From a virus: a stretch of DNA of 57,201 nucleotides. The first letter of the stretch is position 1. The number at the start of each line of letters is the position of its first letter. The stretch is taken from positions 1 to 57,201 of the IMG/VR virus record IMGVR_UViG_3300021373_000198; one strand, 5' to 3'. The position numbers and the translations under genes are program-made. Below the pieces are notes generated by a model. The model saw only the letters and a program-made list of their open reading frames with translations, was not told the origin of the DNA and did no database searches. Below, piece after piece: positions 1 through 8,613 of the stretch.

Positions 1-217
1 AGATCAGTTCAAATTTGTTAGACAAGTATGTGTCTTGAAATTTTGTTTCTGATTCACAAATTGTTCTAGAGAACGATGGATTTTTATTTTCTATATAAGC
101 GTTGGAATAAGCAGAGTCTTGATTAAAGAACCATGAAAAATCTTTTCCCTCAACTATTTCCTTGAACCACTTGTGCTGTCCGAAAGGCAGCACATCATTA
201 TATTCAACGAAATTCAC
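1..217 (-). CDS. partial protein, possibly 2OG-Fe(II) oxygenase-like (3' end outside window)
   Basis: An open frame begins at a GTG at 217 that overlaps the nrdB stop codon (GTGA) and runs off the window edge, giving 72 residues. The visible N-terminus (MNFVEYNDVLPFG, then KDFSWFFNQDSAY) resembles, from memory, cyanophage proteins of the 2OG-Fe(II) oxygenase superfamily, which often start with a WFYN-like segment. The iron ligands would lie in the missing part, so the function is not established. The coupling to nrdB by overlap supports it being a real gene. Confidence 0.5.
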   Translation of the reverse strand, partial: MNFVEYNDVLPFGQHKWFKEIVEGKDFSWFFNQDSAYSNAYIENKNPSFSRTICESETKFQDTYLSNKFELI

Positions 218-1344
218 AATTTAAATCCAGCAAATGTACTTTCACTAACGTCCTGTTTGATACCACCAATGACATAAGACTCAACCTCTGTCTCCTGTGG
301 TGCTACTTGCATAGACTTGGAATTGAGCCAGTGCTCTGTCCATGGTAAAGGGTTATTGTTTGCTGGGACATCAAAGATCGGTTTTAATCCGATTGACTTC
401 ATACGACGGTTAGCAATCCACTCAACATATTTGGAGAGTAGTTTATCATTCAGTCCGATCATGCTGCCATCTTTGAACAGATACTCCGCCCAGTTCTTCT
501 CTTCCTCCACACATTGTTTGAACATCTCAATGATGTTCTCCTCTTCCTCCTTGGCAATCTCACGCATATCAGGATCATCACCTTCCAACCACTTCTTGAT
601 AATGTTCTGGGTGATAGTCATGTGCTGCGACTCATCGCGAGCAATCAGTCCGATGATCTTGGCGTTGCCCTCCATCATCTTCAGTTCACCAAAAGCGAAA
701 GAACATGCAAAGGAAACATAGAAACGAATACCCTCAAGGATATAGACGTTGACTACAGCACGGTAGAGTTTACGTTTGAGTTCCTTGAGTTCCCACTGTG
801 CAGAATCAACCTGCTCTAATGCCTGTTCCCAACGGTTGCCAGCACCCCACTCCTGGGATGCTTGTAAGAACTCATCGTATGCTGCAGTAACACTCTTGGC
901 CCTCTCCAGGATACGATCATCATCAACGATGGTGTCCAGCACCTCGGTGGGGTCTGGGTATACGTTCTTGATGATGTATGTGTAGGAGCGACTATGAATC
1001 ATCTCCATAGTCTGCCAGATGTTCATGGCACCCTCAAGTTCAGGTAATGAACAGAAAGGACTAAAAGCCATCCCAGGACCACGCCCTTGTACAGAATCCA
1101 GGAGGATCTGGTACTTAAGGTTAGCAGTGAAAATGTGCTTTTGCTCGGGGCGAAGTGTTTGATAGTCTGCACGATCTTTTTGTAGTGACACCTCCTCTGG
1201 TCTCCAGAAATAACCCAGTTGTGTCTGGGTTAGTTTATCAAAGACTGGATATTTAAACTGATCATATCTTTGGACCCCAAGAGGGGCACCAAAGAACATC
1301 TTCTGCTTGGTGGTATCAACTTTGTTCGTATTGAACACGGTCAT
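214..1344 (-). CDS. nrdB: ribonucleotide reductase, class Ia beta subunit
   Basis: Small subunit of aerobic class I ribonucleotide reductase; it carries the di-iron tyrosyl radical that NrdA uses to make deoxynucleotides for phage replication. Visible signatures are LKYQILLDSVQGRG (first iron-ligand Asp), EMIHSRSY (Glu, His and the radical Tyr with the usual spacing) and ARDESQHM (Glu and His). The protein is about 376 residues, normal for the family. I prefer the ATG at 1344 (MTVFNTNKVD); the frame is also open to a GTG at 1392 that would overlap nrdA. It lies just downstream of nrdA in the same operon. Confidence 0.95.
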   Translation of the reverse strand: MTVFNTNKVDTTKQKMFFGAPLGVQRYDQFKYPVFDKLTQTQLGYFWRPEEVSLQKDRADYQTLRPEQKHIFTANLKYQILLDSVQGRGPGMAFSPFCSLPELEGAMNIWQTMEMIHSRSYTYIIKNVYPDPTEVLDTIVDDDRILERAKSVTAAYDEFLQASQEWGAGNRWEQALEQVDSAQWELKELKRKLYRAVVNVYILEGIRFYVSFACSFAFGELKMMEGNAKIIGLIARDESQHMTITQNIIKKWLEGDDPDMREIAKEEEENIIEMFKQCVEEEKNWAEYLFKDGSMIGLNDKLLSKYVEWIANRRMKSIGLKPIFDVPANNNPLPWTEHWLNSKSMQVAPQETEVESYVIGGIKQDVSESTFAGFKL

Positions 1345-1372
1345 ACCTGTTGGTCTCTTGGGTTCCGTCACT

Positions 1373-3682
1373 CTAAATCGCGCAACTGTCACAAGCTTCC
1401 TCCTCGGTGTCTAGAATTTTATTTAATAGGTCTTCGATAGATTGTTTCTCTTCTTTTGGTTCCTCTACTTCATCGCTCTTATTGTCGTAGGTGTTCTGGT
1501 AGTAAGATGTCTTCCAACCATACTTATATGTATTCAAAAAGTCACCCGCCATTACGGACACTGGGACTTCATTGTTGGGGTAGTTCTCTGGATTGTAAGA
1601 CCAGTTTCCACTGATGGCTTGGTCGAAGAACTTTTGCATGACTGCGACCACGTTGATATAGCCGCTATTATTAGGCATGTCCCACAGTAAAGTATAATTA
1701 TTTTTGAGAGTGTTGAACTGCGGTACAATCTGTTTAAGGGGTCCCTTCTTGCTCTTTTTAACGGACAAGTATCCGCGAGGTGGTTCGATTCCATTGGTTG
1801 CATTTGACACAACGGAACTGCTCTCCGAAGGCATTTGTGCGGACAGTGTGCTGTGTCGTAGTCCATGTTCGACGATGCTGGATCGTAAAGTCTCCCAATC
1901 ATAATTGTACTCTGGGTTCACCAGTTCATCTACGTCTTTCTTGTATGTATCAATTGGCAGAATACCGTCTGCATACTTGGTGCGATCAAAGTAACCACAC
2001 TTTCCTTTTTCGATAGCAATCTGATTAGATGCTTTCAGAAGATTGTATTGGAAAGACTCTGTAAGGGCATGTACTTTCTTAAGTGCTTCAGGATCGTCAT
2101 AGGATACGCCCTGCTTGGCGAGGTAATGGGCAAGACCGATATACCCAACCCCAAGAGACCTACGGTTGATTGTAGACGCTTCTGCTGCCTTTACAGGGTA
2201 CTGTTGGTAATCAATCAATTCCTCCAGACCGCGAACAGCCAGATCACACAGCTCTTCCATATCATCCAGAGACTTTAGTTTGCCTACGTTGACAGCAGAC
2301 AAAATACACAGAGCAATCTCACCTTCGCCATCAATATGCTGAAGAGGATCTGTAGGCAGGGTGATCTCCTGGCACAGATTGCTCATGTTCACCTTGTCCT
2401 TGAAGGAAGAGTGACTGTTGCAGTGGTCGATGTTCATCAGATACATCCGACCAGTCTCTGCTCGCTCCTTCAGGAGGTCCAGAATGAGTGCTTGAGCTTT
2501 GATAGTTTTCTTTGGAATCGATTCATCAGATTCATAGCGCGTATAGAGATCATCAAATTTGTCAGTGCCAAAAGCATTATAAAGACCTGGGACATCGTGA
2601 GGTGAGAATAACGTGATGTCTCCATCCGTGATGAATCGCTCGTAGAAGAGTTTGGAGAGTTGGATTGAGTAGTCGAGTTTTCGGACACGGTTATCTTCGC
2701 TTCCTTTGTTATTCTTTAGGACAATGATGTCTTGGATTTCTTGGTGCCAGATTGGGAAGTGGACAGTTGCGCTTCCACCTCGAATGCCATTTTGAGTGCA
2801 GCATCTGACAGTGCTCTCAAACTTTTTGAGGAATGGAATAACACCCGTGTGCGCGACTTCTCCACCTCTGATCTTACTGTTGACGCCACGGATTCTGCCT
2901 GCGTTGATACCGATGCCCGCCCTTTGTGCAACATATCTGCCGATAGCCATATCAGAACTAAAGATGCTATCGAGGGTGTCATCAGAATCAACAAGAACAC
3001 AGCTAGCAAATTGTCGAAGTGGAGTTCGCACTCCCGCCATGATAGGTGTGGGAATGTTGATTTTGTGCTTTGAGATTGCGTTGTAGTATCGTCTGACATA
3101 ATCGAGTCTCGTAGACAAGGGGTATTCTGCGAAGAGAGTCAAGGCAATCATCATATACATGTACTGGGGAGTCTCATAGACATCTCCACCACTACGATCC
3201 TGAACAAGATACTTGTCCACTACCTGGCGAAGACCAGCATAGGTAAACAGGTAGTCACGATCATGATCAATCCAACTATCAATCTTGATCCAATCTTCAT
3301 CGCTATACTTATCTAGGATTTCTTCATCGTAGACTTTATTAACTGTAGCATTATAAGCCGCGACATCAAAGACAGAAGGCATACCTTCCTTCCAAATGTT
3401 CTTGTGGAAAGTTTGCTTACGCAGACCGAATAGCAGCAGGCGAGCAGCGACGAACTGATAGTTAGGATGGTCCAGGTCGATCAGATCAGAAGCAGAACGA
3501 ATCAGGATCTCTTGGATAGCCTCGGTGGTGATACCGTCATAGAACTGGATGCCCGAGTTCATTTCTACCTGCGATGCAGAGACACCACCAAGTCCCTTAC
3601 ATGCTTCATCGACCATCTTATGAATCTTATCCAAGTTGAGAGGTTCTTGTGAACCGTCTCGCTTTACAACATTGATGCTCAT
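1373..3682 (-). CDS. nrdA: ribonucleotide reductase, class Ia alpha subunit
   Basis: Large catalytic subunit of ribonucleotide reductase, 769 residues. The N-terminus (INVVKRDGSQEPLNLDKIHK) matches the ATP-cone domain. The core contains FASCVLVDSDDTLDS with an active-site Cys, NLCQEITLPTDP, and RSLGVGYIGLAHYLA; the C-terminus ends CDSCAI, the mobile Cys pair that reduces the active site. The ATG at 3682 overlaps the primase stop as ATGA; an in-frame ATG also exists at 3694. No intein or intron interrupts it. It should work with NrdB and MazG to feed nucleotides to gp43. Confidence 0.95.
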   Translation of the reverse strand: MSINVVKRDGSQEPLNLDKIHKMVDEACKGLGGVSASQVEMNSGIQFYDGITTEAIQEILIRSASDLIDLDHPNYQFVAARLLLFGLRKQTFHKNIWKEGMPSVFDVAAYNATVNKVYDEEILDKYSDEDWIKIDSWIDHDRDYLFTYAGLRQVVDKYLVQDRSGGDVYETPQYMYMMIALTLFAEYPLSTRLDYVRRYYNAISKHKINIPTPIMAGVRTPLRQFASCVLVDSDDTLDSIFSSDMAIGRYVAQRAGIGINAGRIRGVNSKIRGGEVAHTGVIPFLKKFESTVRCCTQNGIRGGSATVHFPIWHQEIQDIIVLKNNKGSEDNRVRKLDYSIQLSKLFYERFITDGDITLFSPHDVPGLYNAFGTDKFDDLYTRYESDESIPKKTIKAQALILDLLKERAETGRMYLMNIDHCNSHSSFKDKVNMSNLCQEITLPTDPLQHIDGEGEIALCILSAVNVGKLKSLDDMEELCDLAVRGLEELIDYQQYPVKAAEASTINRRSLGVGYIGLAHYLAKQGVSYDDPEALKKVHALTESFQYNLLKASNQIAIEKGKCGYFDRTKYADGILPIDTYKKDVDELVNPEYNYDWETLRSSIVEHGLRHSTLSAQMPSESSSVVSNATNGIEPPRGYLSVKKSKKGPLKQIVPQFNTLKNNYTLLWDMPNNSGYINVVAVMQKFFDQAISGNWSYNPENYPNNEVPVSVMAGDFLNTYKYGWKTSYYQNTYDNKSDEVEEPKEEKQSIEDLLNKILDTEEEACDSCAI

Positions 3683-4674
3683 ACCTTTTTCCATTCGTTC
3701 AGTTTAAGAGTTGCTTCTAATCCTTGATATACATTGGATTCTACCACAGATTGAACGTCATGTCCATGAAGAACCATGTCATTGATGTCTTTCTGTGTGA
3801 TTGATTTAGGCCAGATAACTACGGAGTTGCCTTGATTGATTGAGTTACGGATTCGGTTGACGATTTGTGGGTTTCGGGGTTCGTTATCATAAACATAGCA
3901 GCAATCGCTAGCAAACCCACTAGGAAGTAGAACATCACTTCCGCACATAGCAATCGAATTGCGAATGAACGTTGAGTCGAAAGGACCTTCGCATATGTAT
4001 ACTCTTTCATTAGTGTTTACCTTATCAAGACCAAAAAGTTTCGGTTGATTCTCGTCAAGAATAACCGTGATGTACCGTAGTTTCGTTGCTTTAGATAGTG
4101 ACCTACCTTGAAAACCAAATAGTTTTTTGTCTGCTGTGTATAGAGGCAGAATAATACGTGGACTATCACCTCTCATGTCAGAGAAGGTTTCTTTCTGTTG
4201 ATTGGTCCACTCCTTAAATTTAGGACAGTAAAAGAAGTAATCGAGATCTTTAATTTTTCGTTGCTCTAGATATTGCCTCGCCAGGTGAGAAGTATTTAGC
4301 TCCGAAATCTTTTGCAGTTTGATATCTTGTTCTGATTTCTTGAAGACTGGCTTCTTGAATTCAAACTTGGGTGATGCAGTTTGAGTATTCTTACCAGTCA
4401 ACCCCTCCCTATATCGTTCCAGGACATACTCATCGTAAAGAAGTTTGTTCTGATCCTTCAGGAAGTTAGTAAAAGTCCTACCTGCACCACAGTTGTGGCA
4501 CTTGTAAACATAATCATTCTTCTTCTTAAACAGATACCCCCGTGCCTTGTCCTTACGCTTCTGGGAGTCACCACAGTATGGACAACGAAAGTTATACAGT
4601 CCTTCTTTCTTGCGTTCAAACCTCTGAAGAGAGGCAGAAACCATGCTGATATACTTTACGTCAAGATAGCTCAC
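3679..4674 (-). CDS. 61: DNA primase (T4 gp61-like)
   Basis: Primase subunit that makes RNA primers for lagging-strand synthesis with helicase gp41. The 331-residue protein has an N-terminal zinc ribbon (FRCPYCGDSQ and, after about 20 residues, YKCHNCGAGRTF, four Cys) followed by a TOPRIM-like half (RVYICEGPFDSTFI, then VYDNEPRNPQI). The start is a GTG at 4674 in an overlap with the upstream gene; a later ATG at 4644 would remove part of the leader before the zinc ribbon. It lies directly upstream of nrdA. Confidence 0.92.
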   Translation of the reverse strand: MSYLDVKYISMVSASLQRFERKKEGLYNFRCPYCGDSQKRKDKARGYLFKKKNDYVYKCHNCGAGRTFTNFLKDQNKLLYDEYVLERYREGLTGKNTQTASPKFEFKKPVFKKSEQDIKLQKISELNTSHLARQYLEQRKIKDLDYFFYCPKFKEWTNQQKETFSDMRGDSPRIILPLYTADKKLFGFQGRSLSKATKLRYITVILDENQPKLFGLDKVNTNERVYICEGPFDSTFIRNSIAMCGSDVLLPSGFASDCCYVYDNEPRNPQIVNRIRNSINQGNSVVIWPKSITQKDINDMVLHGHDVQSVVESNVYQGLEATLKLNEWKKV

Positions 4675-5095
4675 GGACCACAGGATTCACTGATCCCATG
4701 ATACCACTGGTTTGTATGTTAGTCAAGGGTCTTAACATAGGTCCAACCACTTGTCCAACCGCCACAAGAGTGGCAAGCACAGCACCTGCACCGACCACAA
4801 ACTTCTGATTCGCATCAACTTTCTTTTGAATGCGATCGATTCTTTCGTGCAAGATATTATGATTTTTTTCCTCTTGCTTTTTCATCTCCTCAATCATTTT
4901 AATGATGAGTTGATCCGATCTTTCACTATCATCCAGACGATTTTCATGACGCTCCAATACAATAGCAATTTTGTTGCTGTTGTCAGAGATAGTTGTTACC
5001 GCTCTCTCAAGCTTGTCAAGCATCTCTTTAGAGAGATCTTCATAAATTCCCAGTTTACTTTCCAAAACTGCTAGTTTACCAAGACCAAAGGCCAT
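4661..5095 (-). CDS. coiled-coil protein with one C-terminal membrane segment
   Basis: A 144-residue protein of unknown function. Residues about 10-95 are charged and heptad-like (LDKLERAVTTISDNSNK, MIEEMKKQEEKN), suggesting a long coiled coil. A hydrophobic stretch follows (FVVGAGAVLATLVAVG) that would fit one membrane span. This layout resembles XhlA/holin-associated proteins, but no family motif settles it. It overlaps primase by 14 bases and sits 12 bases below the next gene. Confidence 0.75.
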   Translation of the reverse strand: MAFGLGKLAVLESKLGIYEDLSKEMLDKLERAVTTISDNSNKIAIVLERHENRLDDSERSDQLIIKMIEEMKKQEEKNHNILHERIDRIQKKVDANQKFVVGAGAVLATLVAVGQVVGPMLRPLTNIQTSGIMGSVNPVVRELS

Positions 5096-5107
5096 GTCGC
5101 TCCTCTA

Positions 5108-5827
5108 TCAAACGTTACGGATAGCAAAGTCAAGAGCGGATTGATAAGTAGCAGCGTCTTTGTTCAGCATGTAGCGGAACTGGGTCTGTTGCTCATCAGG
5201 CAGCTGTGCATAACAAGCAGCGATACGCTTCGCTGAAAAATTGTCCAGGTTCTGTTGCGATCCATCACCAAAGGTGATCTTGGCGAATGATGCTTCTCCT
5301 GTTGGGTTGAGTTCCGAGGTTGCAACTTCTAATGCAACTTCCAGAGCGTCCACTTGTGCAGTGTTTTCAGTAATCATGTTAGTAGTCACGTCAGTTTCTT
5401 CTTTCTTGAGTTTCTTGGTTTGATCAGATGCTTTCTTTTTGAAGTCTGCCATACGAGCCTTCATAAGAACGTCCATTTCTTTCGTCTTGGACTGCATCTT
5501 CTTCTTTGCTTCGTCGCGCTTCTTCTGCAGATCTTTAGCACGGTTCAGTTTCTTCATCTGACCGATCTGCTTCTGCGCTCTCTCGGTCTCCGAGGGTGCA
5601 GCTTCAGAAATAGTTTTTTCTAGTTCTTCTTTCATTTTCTTACGGGACTGTATACGAGAGAGCATAGATTTTGCACCCTTGGTGCGACCATCTACCTTAT
5701 CTTGATTTGCTTTTTTATAGCGACGATGCGATCTAGGATTGACAAATACAAAAGCAGGTGGAATCTGCAGACCAGCACCATTGCCTGCCATCATTTCATT
5801 CAAATTAGGTTTAGTTCCTTCAGACAT
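5108..5827 (-). CDS. lysine/glutamate-rich coiled-coil protein
   Basis: A 239-residue protein I do not recognise. After an N-terminal segment (NPRSHRRYKKANQDK) it has a highly charged region, about residues 50-145, rich in Lys, Glu and Gln, probably one long helix. The C-terminal part (FGDGSQQNLDNFSAKRIAAC, then YMLNKDAATYQSALDFAI) looks globular. It has no membrane segment. The 28-base overlap with the next gene upstream suggests coupled translation. Confidence 0.75.
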   Translation of the reverse strand: MSEGTKPNLNEMMAGNGAGLQIPPAFVFVNPRSHRRYKKANQDKVDGRTKGAKSMLSRIQSRKKMKEELEKTISEAAPSETERAQKQIGQMKKLNRAKDLQKKRDEAKKKMQSKTKEMDVLMKARMADFKKKASDQTKKLKKEETDVTTNMITENTAQVDALEVALEVATSELNPTGEASFAKITFGDGSQQNLDNFSAKRIAACYAQLPDEQQTQFRYMLNKDAATYQSALDFAIRNV

Positions 5828-6156
5828 TCTTGATCAACTTCTTCGTTTAAAGATTCAGGTAGACGATTAAGTACAAGCATAAATGCTTTTAGTGCTGGCC
5901 AGTGTGTCGCCTCTATCTTATAGAAGAGTAGAGGCGTAGCAGCATCATCAAATACATTATACATCACAATGACATGATTTAATATAAGATGAGTCTTCAA
6001 TTCGCCATGAGTTTCATAGCGACGAAACAACCTTTTGATGTACTTAATCTTATTTAGATCTTTCTTAAAGTCATCAAAGGTAACAGAATTAGGATTATTA
6101 TAATGTTTAATAGCAAACATTACCCAGTTGTCTGGGGTCAACTCATCAAATAGCAT
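5800..6156 (-). CDS. conserved small protein of unknown function
   Basis: A 118-residue soluble protein beginning MLFDELTPDNWVMFAIKHYN. From memory, proteins with this opening recur in marine T4-like phages, usually between structural and replication genes. It has a basic middle (KYIKRLFRRYETHGELKTHL) and a hydrophobic helix (LILNHVIVMYNVF). No catalytic motif is visible. It follows the Ig-like virion gene by 7 bases, so it is probably expressed late with it. Confidence 0.8.
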   Translation of the reverse strand: MLFDELTPDNWVMFAIKHYNNPNSVTFDDFKKDLNKIKYIKRLFRRYETHGELKTHLILNHVIVMYNVFDDAATPLLFYKIEATHWPALKAFMLVLNRLPESLNEEVDQECLKELNLI

Positions 6157-6163
6157 TTACTCA

Positions 6164-6745
6164 TCAAGCAACGGTGAGCAGAGCAGCATCAGAGGTGACA
6201 TCAGCACCACCAACAACAGAGATGACTACACGATACTGATAAGTATCAAATCCTGTAGCATCAGAGATGTCAAGGGTTGCACCAGTAGCACCACTGTATA
6301 CTCCGCCATCTACGACATTAACAAATCCAAGTCCTTGATCTTCTTGCCACTGGAAGGATAGTGTTCCACCTGCTGGGCGAGATACCGCAGCAACAACAAA
6401 CTGTGCGGGATCACCAGTCAATACAGAAGCAGCTTGTGGTTGGTTATCAATAGTGATAGCGAAGTCTGCTGCGATTGCGTCGTCTGGTTGAGTCTCGTTA
6501 GAGTTGAGATCAGGATTAGCGATGGTTACAAGATGCTCTGCCTTATGACGGACGTTACCTTCGCCATCAGTATAGGTGTAGTATGACCACCAACCAGGGG
6601 CATTGATACCACGATCCTTGTTCTCTTTCAAGGCCGCTTCTTGGTTATCTACAAATACAATAGTTTTTGCTTGAGCAGATGCTGCAATACCGCGACTTGC
6701 TTTCGTCACGTTGTCAGCACTGTCCGTTCTTCCGTATAAGGACAT
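6164..6745 (-). CDS. putative virion protein with Ig-like domain
   Basis: A 193-residue protein. The N-terminal half (MSLYGRTDSADNVTKASRGI, then INAPGWWSYYTYTDGEGN) looks like a small virion or adaptor module. The C-terminal half has the pattern of a bacterial/phage Ig-like domain: GGTLSFQWQEDQG, a Gly-rich turn, then ATLDISDATGFDTYQYRVVI, ending in a beta strand. Such domains decorate capsids and tails. A strong late box (TATAAATA) lies 33 bases upstream and a terminator just before that, so the gene starts its own late unit. Confidence 0.75.
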   Translation of the reverse strand: MSLYGRTDSADNVTKASRGIAASAQAKTIVFVDNQEAALKENKDRGINAPGWWSYYTYTDGEGNVRHKAEHLVTIANPDLNSNETQPDDAIAADFAITIDNQPQAASVLTGDPAQFVVAAVSRPAGGTLSFQWQEDQGLGFVNVVDGGVYSGATGATLDISDATGFDTYQYRVVISVVGGADVTSDAALLTVA

Positions 6746-6777
6746 GGTTTTTCCAGCGCGTTAATTTACCTAGTATA

Positions 6778-6785
6778 TATTTATA
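6778..6785 (-). promoter_or_regulatory. late promoter box TATAAATA
   Basis: Perfect match to the T4 late-promoter box, 33 bases upstream of the Ig-like virion gene start at 6745 and directly after the terminator of the preceding unit. It would be read by the gp55 late sigma factor encoded in this window. Confidence 0.75.
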
Positions 6786-6811
6786 AAAAATGGGAGAGGC
6801 GTACCTCTCCC
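6785..6811 (-). terminator. Rho-independent terminator
   Basis: On the minus strand an 8-bp perfect stem (GGGAGAGG / CCTCTCCC) closes a TACG loop and is followed, after one A, by TTTTTT. It lies 8 bases past the stop of the gene at 6819-7037. Confidence 0.9.
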
Positions 6812-6818
6812 AATATAT

Positions 6819-7037
6819 TCATTCACCTTCTGCAGGTGCTTCCTCTCTTGATTTAATAGCAGCGGAGACAACTTCTAGAAGTTGATCATCCATATCAGTC
6901 TTCGTGAGTTTAACTGCTTTGCCTAGAATAACCAGACAAATGTCGATTAGTTTCTCACCTAGTTCTTCGTTATCGGGAATTTTAGATACTGCATCAGAAA
7001 TAATTTTTGATGCAAGTGGAAGTAGAAATGCAAGCAT
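6819..7037 (-). CDS. small protein with N-terminal hydrophobic helix
   Basis: A 72-residue protein starting MLAFLLPLASKIISDAVSKI. I chose the ATG at 7037 because the longer frame (to 7106) would run backwards through the previous gene and its late box. The first 20 residues are hydrophobic or amphipathic; the rest is acidic, with helices (LGEKLIDICLVILGKAVK, then VVSAAIKSREEAPAEGE). Function unknown. It has its own late box and is followed by a strong terminator, so it ends a late unit. Confidence 0.75.
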   Translation of the reverse strand: MLAFLLPLASKIISDAVSKIPDNEELGEKLIDICLVILGKAVKLTKTDMDDQLLEVVSAAIKSREEAPAEGE

Positions 7038-7062
7038 GATTTTAAGGGCATAATGTGCCCTA

Positions 7063-7317
7063 TTATTTATTCTTGTTCTTATGCTTCCACGCAGTAGCGT
7101 ATGCAATACCCTCTTTATCTTTAGGATAGTTCTTCTTAATGTGCTTTACCATCCTTTCGTACTTCTTACCAGGAGGAGCGACTTCATCGAGTTCAACTGA
7201 CTCTTTTTGCTGCTTCTTCACGGCACCGAGAACATACTTCTTATGCTTCTTTTTAGCAGAAGCATCTTCCGCTCCGTCTTTGATGTCAGGCATCACTTCG
7301 ACGGAAGCGGCTTTCAC
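7063..7317 (-). CDS. small basic conserved protein
   Basis: An 84-residue lysine-rich protein. The C-terminal segment (PPGKKYERMVKHIKKNYPKD followed by GIAYATAWKHKNK) is a short helical module that I recall as common in marine phage virion or head-associated proteins. No enzyme motif is visible. The ATG overlaps the stop of the upstream gene by 4 bases, so the two are coupled. Confidence 0.75.
   Translation of the reverse strand: MKAASVEVMPDIKDGAEDASAKKKHKKYVLGAVKKQQKESVELDEVAPPGKKYERMVKHIKKNYPKDKEGIAYATAWKHKNKNK
7064..7071 (-). promoter_or_regulatory. late promoter box AATAAATA
   Basis: Late-type box 27 bases upstream of the start at 7037, sharing bases with the TAA stop of the gene before it. 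A 5-bp hairpin (GGGCA / TGCCC, 7046-7060) lies between the box and the start codon. Confidence 0.55.
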
Positions 7318-8360
7318 TTTTTTTCTTCTTCAATCTCCCCACGAAGCTCTGCCTGCTCCTTCATCTTCTTTTTGGTGTTGATGATCTTGGAGACTTTCTT
7401 GCGGCGAGCAAGTAGATACTTGTCGGACTTGTCATGATCACCGTCATTGTCAACGTCCTTGTCTTCCTTGCCTACAGGATCAAGTTTCTTCTCACCAAGA
7501 ACTTCTCTGTTCTTTGCGTCGTTAACAACGTGCTCATGAACTTCACTGATCATGATCTCAAGGTCTTCTACAGGTACATTATGGAGAATGGTGGTCTCTC
7601 TCATAATATCATAGTGAGTTACTGTTCCATCCTCAAGCATGGTGTGCTCACCAGGGATGACAGTGTACTCAAGACCTTCTTTCTTGACTTTCTTTGCACA
7701 GTTGTGCTTCTTAACCATCTTGCCAGACTTGGGGTCCTTCTCAAAGTATTCCTTAACGCAGTTATCAACACGCTTGCCACCCTTCATCTTGGTGCCCATT
7801 TGCTTGTATCCTTTCCAACAAGCTTTACCATCGAGACCTTTTTTCTTCTCCATCATGTATGTGACACCTTCGAGTTCAAACTCATAAGTTGTACCAACCA
7901 GTTCTTCATGGACTGTCTCTTCTTTCTTCATAGCAGCCTTATCTTTCTTCTCACACTTGGAGCACCCTTTTCCTCCACAATAAGAGCAGGCTTCCTCACG
8001 GGCAACCACCTTCGTGGTGTCTTTAATTTCTGATCCGTGAGATTGTTTGATACCTGTACCAGCACGAAGATTGGGAGCAGGATCAGGCGCACCAGAATTT
8101 GTTTTGGGATCCTTTGTAGAGAAATCATCTGCTTTCGCCTCCTTTCCTGCGAGGGATGGGATTGATGTAGAAGAATCAGCACCACCTGCAGGACCAGGAG
8201 TTGGAAGTTCTTTCTTTTCTGGTGCTGGGATTGTAGTAGCCTCTTTAATTGTGGACTGTTGGAATCCTTCTCCACCCATCCATCTACCATATGCTTCAAT
8301 CAAAGCATTTGAATAAGCATCATTATGTTGCACACTATTGACTGGTTTTTGTCTTTCCAT
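7314..8360 (-). CDS. multi-domain protein with Cys4 zinc motif and EF-hand-like loop
   Basis: A 348-residue protein of unknown function, probably virion or head-assembly related. After a Pro/Ala/Ser-rich linker (residues 45-100) it has a C-x2-C-GGKG-C-x2-C knot (Cys125, 128, 133, 136) like the DnaJ zinc repeats. Near residues 302-313 Asp/Gly residues fall at positions 1, 3, 5, 6, 7, 9 and 12 of a canonical EF-hand or dockerin calcium loop. The C-terminus is a charged helix. A TATAAATA late box lies 31 bases upstream. Confidence 0.78.
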   Translation of the reverse strand: MERQKPVNSVQHNDAYSNALIEAYGRWMGGEGFQQSTIKEATTIPAPEKKELPTPGPAGGADSSTSIPSLAGKEAKADDFSTKDPKTNSGAPDPAPNLRAGTGIKQSHGSEIKDTTKVVAREEACSYCGGKGCSKCEKKDKAAMKKEETVHEELVGTTYEFELEGVTYMMEKKKGLDGKACWKGYKQMGTKMKGGKRVDNCVKEYFEKDPKSGKMVKKHNCAKKVKKEGLEYTVIPGEHTMLEDGTVTHYDIMRETTILHNVPVEDLEIMISEVHEHVVNDAKNREVLGEKKLDPVGKEDKDVDNDGDHDKSDKYLLARRKKVSKIINTKKKMKEQAELRGEIEEEKK

Positions 8361-8613
8361 TGTTGAAAATACTACTACTTTTCCTTTCTTTATTTATAGT
8401 GTCCGTCACGTTAACGTGCCGCACATCCTTAATCCACGCACGAAACATGTCTCCTGACTCGGTAATTGCGATGACATAGTTGACACCAGCACGATGAATC
8501 GTGCCTTTCTCACCAGTGATAGACGACATGATAACATCACCCTCCACAAAGACATCACCTTGTCTATGTTGCTGACGCAGTGCTTCTTCGCGTAGTGTCT
8601 TGAAATTTTTCAT
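8335..8613 (-). CDS. small conserved protein of unknown function
   Basis: A 92-residue protein starting MKNFKTLREEALRQQ. The middle (GDVFVEGDVIMSSITGEKG, then TIHRAGVNYVIAITESGDMF) looks like a small beta-barrel of the SH3/KOW kind: short strands with Gly turns. The last 25 residues are polar and probably disordered. It overlaps both neighbours, so it is translated with the HxGH nucleotidyltransferase gene upstream. Its 3' end contains the late box of the next gene. Confidence 0.75.
   Translation of the reverse strand: MKNFKTLREEALRQQHRQGDVFVEGDVIMSSITGEKGTIHRAGVNYVIAITESGDMFRAWIKDVRHVNVTDTINKERKSSSIFNNGKTKTSQ
8391..8398 (-). promoter_or_regulatory. late promoter box TATAAATA
   Basis: Perfect T4-late box 31 bases upstream of the start at 8360, inside the 3' end of the preceding gene. 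Confidence 0.7.

Noticed and set aside
4661-5095. Holin assignment for the coiled-coil membrane protein
   Set aside because: The layout (long coiled coil then one span) is only loosely like XhlA; no endolysin gene is adjacent.
7434-8033. Plus-strand open frame of 199 residues
   Set aside because: Antisense shadow of the 348-residue gene; Leu/Phe-rich composition typical of reversed Lys/Glu-rich codons.
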